Source of the DNA: Actinomycetota bacterium
Lineage (GTDB): Bacteria > Actinomycetota > Thermoleophilia > Gaiellales > F1-60-MAGs149
Length of the DNA stretch: 7,657 bases
Reading direction: 5' to 3'
Assembly (NCBI GenBank): GCA_947481755.1
Contig: CANKHS010000057.1
Coordinates: forward strand, 1 to 7,657
The stretch's first letter is position 1, and the number at the start of each line of letters is the position of its first letter. Under the pieces are notes generated by a model. That model made no database searches, was not told the DNA's origin, and saw only the letters and a list, made by a program, of their open reading frames with translations. The translations under genes and the position numbers were made by a program. This document shows, one piece after another, positions 6,113-7,657 of this stretch.

Positions 6113-6185
6113 GCCGACGTAGCTCAGTTGGTAGAGCACTTCACTCGTAATGAAGGGGTCAGCGGTTCGAATCCGCTCGTCGGCT
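6113..6185 (+). tRNA. tRNA-Thr, anticodon CGT
   Basis: A full 73-nt cloverleaf. The acceptor stem GCCGACG (6113-6119) pairs with CGTCGGC (6178-6184), with discriminator T6185. The D stem is GCTC/GAGC around AGTTGGTA. The anticodon stem is CTTCA/TGAAG with loop CTCGTAA, giving anticodon CGT at 6146-6148, which reads ACG. The variable loop has 5 nt, and the T arm is AGCGG/CCGCT with loop TTCGAAT. The 3' CCA is not encoded and must be added after transcription. It reads the G-ending Thr codon, expected to be common in a GC-rich genome. No integrase or attachment-site duplication is seen next to it. Confidence 0.97.
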
Positions 6186-6233
6186 CTGTTGCTCGGATGC
6201 AGTAGCCGCCTAACCCGCAGGGCTGGCACGGGA

Positions 6234-6239
6234 TAGACT
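6234..6239 (+). promoter_or_regulatory. Candidate -10 element giving a leaderless mRNA
   Basis: TAGACT ends 6 nt before the ATG at 6246, so transcription would begin at the start codon. No Shine-Dalgarno site lies between the tRNA and this ATG. The -35 position (near 6211-6216, TAACCC) is weak. Confidence 0.5.
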
Positions 6240-6245
6240 GCCGCG

Positions 6246-7328
6246 ATGACTGCAGTTTCCGGAGAGAGCCAAACGAACCGCCGCTACCGCATCGCGGCCA
6301 TTCCTGGAGACGGGATTGGGATCGAGACGATGGCGTCTGCGCGCGAGGTGCTTGACGTCCTGGCAAGCTCGGAGGGTTTCGGGTTCGACTGGGTCGACTT
6401 CCCCTGGGGCTGCGACTACTACATCGAGACGGGGCAGATGATGGCTGCCGATGGACTGGCGCAACTCGCCGAGACCGAGGCAATCTTTCTTGGTGCCGTT
6501 GGTCGACCCGATGTGCCGGACCACGTCTCGCTCTGGGGACTCTTGATCCCGATCCGTCGGCGCTTTGATCAGTACGTCTGCCTGCGACCAGCCCGCTTGC
6601 TCGATGGCATTGCGAGCCCGCTCGCTCCCGGCCGCGGTGCAGTCGACTTGGTGATCGTCCGCGAAAACTCGGAGGGCGAGTACAGCGAGGTTGGCGGCCG
6701 GTTCCACCATGGCCAGCCGAGCGAGATGGCGGTGCAACAGGCGATCTTTACGCGCCCCGGTATCGAGCGCATCGCGCGCTACGCCTTCGATCTCGCACGG
6801 ACGCGCACGGGGCGTGTCGCATCGGCCACCAAGTCGAATGGCATCGTGCATACCCTCCCGTTTTGGGATGAGGTCGTCGACGAGGTTGCGGCTGAGTACC
6901 CCGACGTCGAGTTTGCCAAGTACCACGTTGACGCACTGGCGGCACTGCTGATCCTCGATCCAGAGCGCTTTGACGTGATCGTCGGCTCGAACCTCTTTGG
7001 CGACATCCTGTCCGACATCTCGGCCGCTCTCGCGGGCAGCATTGGCATCGCACCGTCGGGCAACATTGATCCGTCGGGTCGCTACCCCTCGATGTTCGAG
7101 CCGGTGCACGGCTCGGCGCCCGACATTGTTGGGCTCGGCATCGCCAATCCGCTGGGCCAACACTGGTCGGGCGCGATGATGCTCGAGCACCTCGGCGAGA
7201 CGGCTGCGGCGCAGCGCCTGGTGGCTGCTATTGAGCACGTCGTGGCGGCCGGTACTTTGACGCCGGACCTCGGTGGTTCGCACTCAACGGCAGACGTCAC
7301 TCGTGCGGTGATCGAACAGCTCGCATAG
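6246..7328 (+). CDS. ttuC: Tartrate dehydrogenase/decarboxylase or D-malate dehydrogenase
   Basis: A 360-aa cytoplasmic enzyme of the isocitrate/isopropylmalate dehydrogenase superfamily, TtuC/DmlA branch. It is predicted to use NAD+ and a divalent metal to oxidise, and often decarboxylate, D-malate, tartrate or related 2-hydroxy acids. Evidence in order: IAAIPGDGIG (16-25), CDYYIETGQMM (56-66), GAVGRPDVPDHVSLWG (83-98, typical of this branch), LRPAR (113-117) and RENSEGEYSEVGG (139-151). Further on are the catalytic Lys196 in ATKSNG, Asp229 in HVDA, metal-binding Asp253 and Asp257 in NLFGDILSD, and the NAD-site segment PSMFEPVHGSAPDI (281-294). DHVSLWG and ENSEGEYSEVGG argue against LeuB. 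No permease, regulator or other tartrate gene is adjacent. The ATG at 6246 follows a -10-like box directly, suggesting leaderless expression. The exact substrate among D-malate and tartrate isomers cannot be read from sequence. Confidence 0.92.
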   Translation: MTAVSGESQTNRRYRIAAIPGDGIGIETMASAREVLDVLASSEGFGFDWVDFPWGCDYYIETGQMMAADGLAQLAETEAIFLGAVGRPDVPDHVSLWGLLIPIRRRFDQYVCLRPARLLDGIASPLAPGRGAVDLVIVRENSEGEYSEVGGRFHHGQPSEMAVQQAIFTRPGIERIARYAFDLARTRTGRVASATKSNGIVHTLPFWDEVVDEVAAEYPDVEFAKYHVDALAALLILDPERFDVIVGSNLFGDILSDISAALAGSIGIAPSGNIDPSGRYPSMFEPVHGSAPDIVGLGIANPLGQHWSGAMMLEHLGETAAAQRLVAAIEHVVAAGTLTPDLGGSHSTADVTRAVIEQLA

Positions 7329-7336
7329 CCAGCCCG

Positions 7337-7450
7337 GGGGAAGAATTTTACGCGTGTCACCACTTGCGGTGGCAGGGCCTGTTGGCGAGTCCGAACGGCC
7401 AGTTTTTCTACAGCGACTACGCCAAGTATCTGCAAACGGGCCTGAAGTAA
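7337..7450 (+). pseudogene. Coding-like C-terminal fragment of an unrecognised protein
   Basis: The frame from 7337 to the TAA at 7448-7450 reads GEEFYACHHLRW, then QGLLASPNGQFFYSDYAK, then YLQTGLK. It has a natural-looking, aromatic-rich protein composition and mostly G or C at third codon positions from about 7376 on. No ATG or GTG start is available in this frame after the preceding gene; only TTG codons at 7364 and 7382 occur, without a ribosome binding site. It is most simply the 3' remnant of a lost gene. I do not recognise the family. Confidence 0.4.
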
Positions 7451-7474
7451 CGCCTGTACGAGTGGATGTACCAC

Positions 7475-7507
7475 CGGCTCTCCTCGCGGTGATTGCGAGG
7501 AGAGCCG
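7475..7507. terminator. Perfect 13-bp hairpin between convergent genes
   Basis: CGGCTCTCCTCGC (7475-7487) pairs with GCGAGGAGAGCCG (7495-7507) around a 7-nt loop. It lies 25 bp past the stop of the minus-strand gene at the right edge, and about 150 bp past the dehydrogenase stop. Neither strand has a following T-run, which fits the stem-only terminators of many actinomycetes. Probably serves both directions. Confidence 0.65.
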
Positions 7508-7532
7508 TTGGCGTGTGCCGTCGCAGCGAGCG

Positions 7533-7657
7533 CTAGGCGCGCGCTGCGAAGACTGCGCGGGCGTGGCGGATCTTGGCGGCTTTCTCGGCTGCTCGTGCTC
7601 CGGCTGTGGTGCGCGAACGTGCGGTCGCCACTGCAGTTGTCGAGGTGGCGACTTCAA
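7533..7657 (-). CDS. 3' end of a second gene with the cellulase-type C-terminal tail
   Basis: Only the last 40 codons and the stop are in the window; the gene enters from the right edge. The visible protein reads EVATSTTAVATARS, then RTTAGARAAEKAAK, then IRHARAVFAARA. It aligns with the cellulase tail, EVASTTTAVATARS and IRHAHAAYLKSAGAKH, with one two-residue gap. Over the first 14 residues 12 are identical but only 3 of those 12 use the same codon, so this is real conserved protein and not recent duplicated DNA. By analogy, a CBM2-like module and a secreted enzyme may lie upstream (inference). The hairpin at 7475-7507 follows its stop. The frame is distinct from the longer overlapping open frame on the same strand, which runs antisense into the dehydrogenase. 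Confidence 0.78.
   Translation of the reverse strand, partial: EVATSTTAVATARSRTTAGARAAEKAAKIRHARAVFAARA

Noticed and set aside
6113..6245. tRNA-Thr as an integration site for a mobile element.
   Set aside because: No integrase gene and no repeated tRNA 3' end are visible downstream in the window.
6210..7283. Long minus-strand open frame (357 codons) opposite the dehydrogenase.
   Set aside because: It covers a gene with complete family motifs, shows no domain, and also runs toward the tRNA region.
7354..7536. Small 60-codon plus-strand gene starting at GTG 7354.
   Set aside because: Third codon positions are not GC-biased, it runs through the 13-bp hairpin and is antisense to the right-edge gene; another frame there looks more coding-like.

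Overview
The window is GC-rich bacterial DNA, most probably from an actinomycete-type genome (Actinomycetota; class Thermoleophilia is my best guess). The clues are a clamp-loader delta-prime subunit without its zinc module, an E1-type secreted cellulase with proline-threonine linkers, and genes that appear to start transcription at their own start codon. The phylum call rests on these clues and not on a marker-gene comparison.

Left part (1-2406), plus strand, housekeeping: the 3' end of holB (DNA polymerase III delta-prime) overlaps ricT (PSP1/YaaT family) by four bases. The same gene order is known from Bacillus subtilis (holB-yaaT). A short gap with a strong ribosome binding site follows, then a single-domain universal stress protein. 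From 2410 to 2590 the convergent gap holds three palindromic repeat units at an exact 71-bp period, the third with its interior inverted.

Middle part (2601-6051), secreted proteins: a 706-aa minus-strand GH5 endoglucanase (signal peptide, catalytic domain, Pro-Thr linker, CBM2-like module, Pro/Thr/Ala linker, second CBM2-like module, basic Ala-rich tail). It is divergent from a 382-aa plus-strand secreted papain-fold (C39-like) protein. The two share a 181-bp control region. Both proteins should act outside the cytoplasm, one on cellulose and the other on an unknown peptide substrate.

Right part (6052-7657): tRNA-Thr(CGT), then a complete tartrate dehydrogenase / D-malate dehydrogenase family gene that looks leaderless. 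Next come a coding-like C-terminal fragment without a start and a 13-bp perfect hairpin. Last is the 3' end of a second minus-strand gene, whose protein tail closely matches the tail of the cellulase 5 kb away. That shared tail, kept at the protein level while codons differ, is the most interesting signal here and may be an undescribed C-terminal targeting or attachment sequence.
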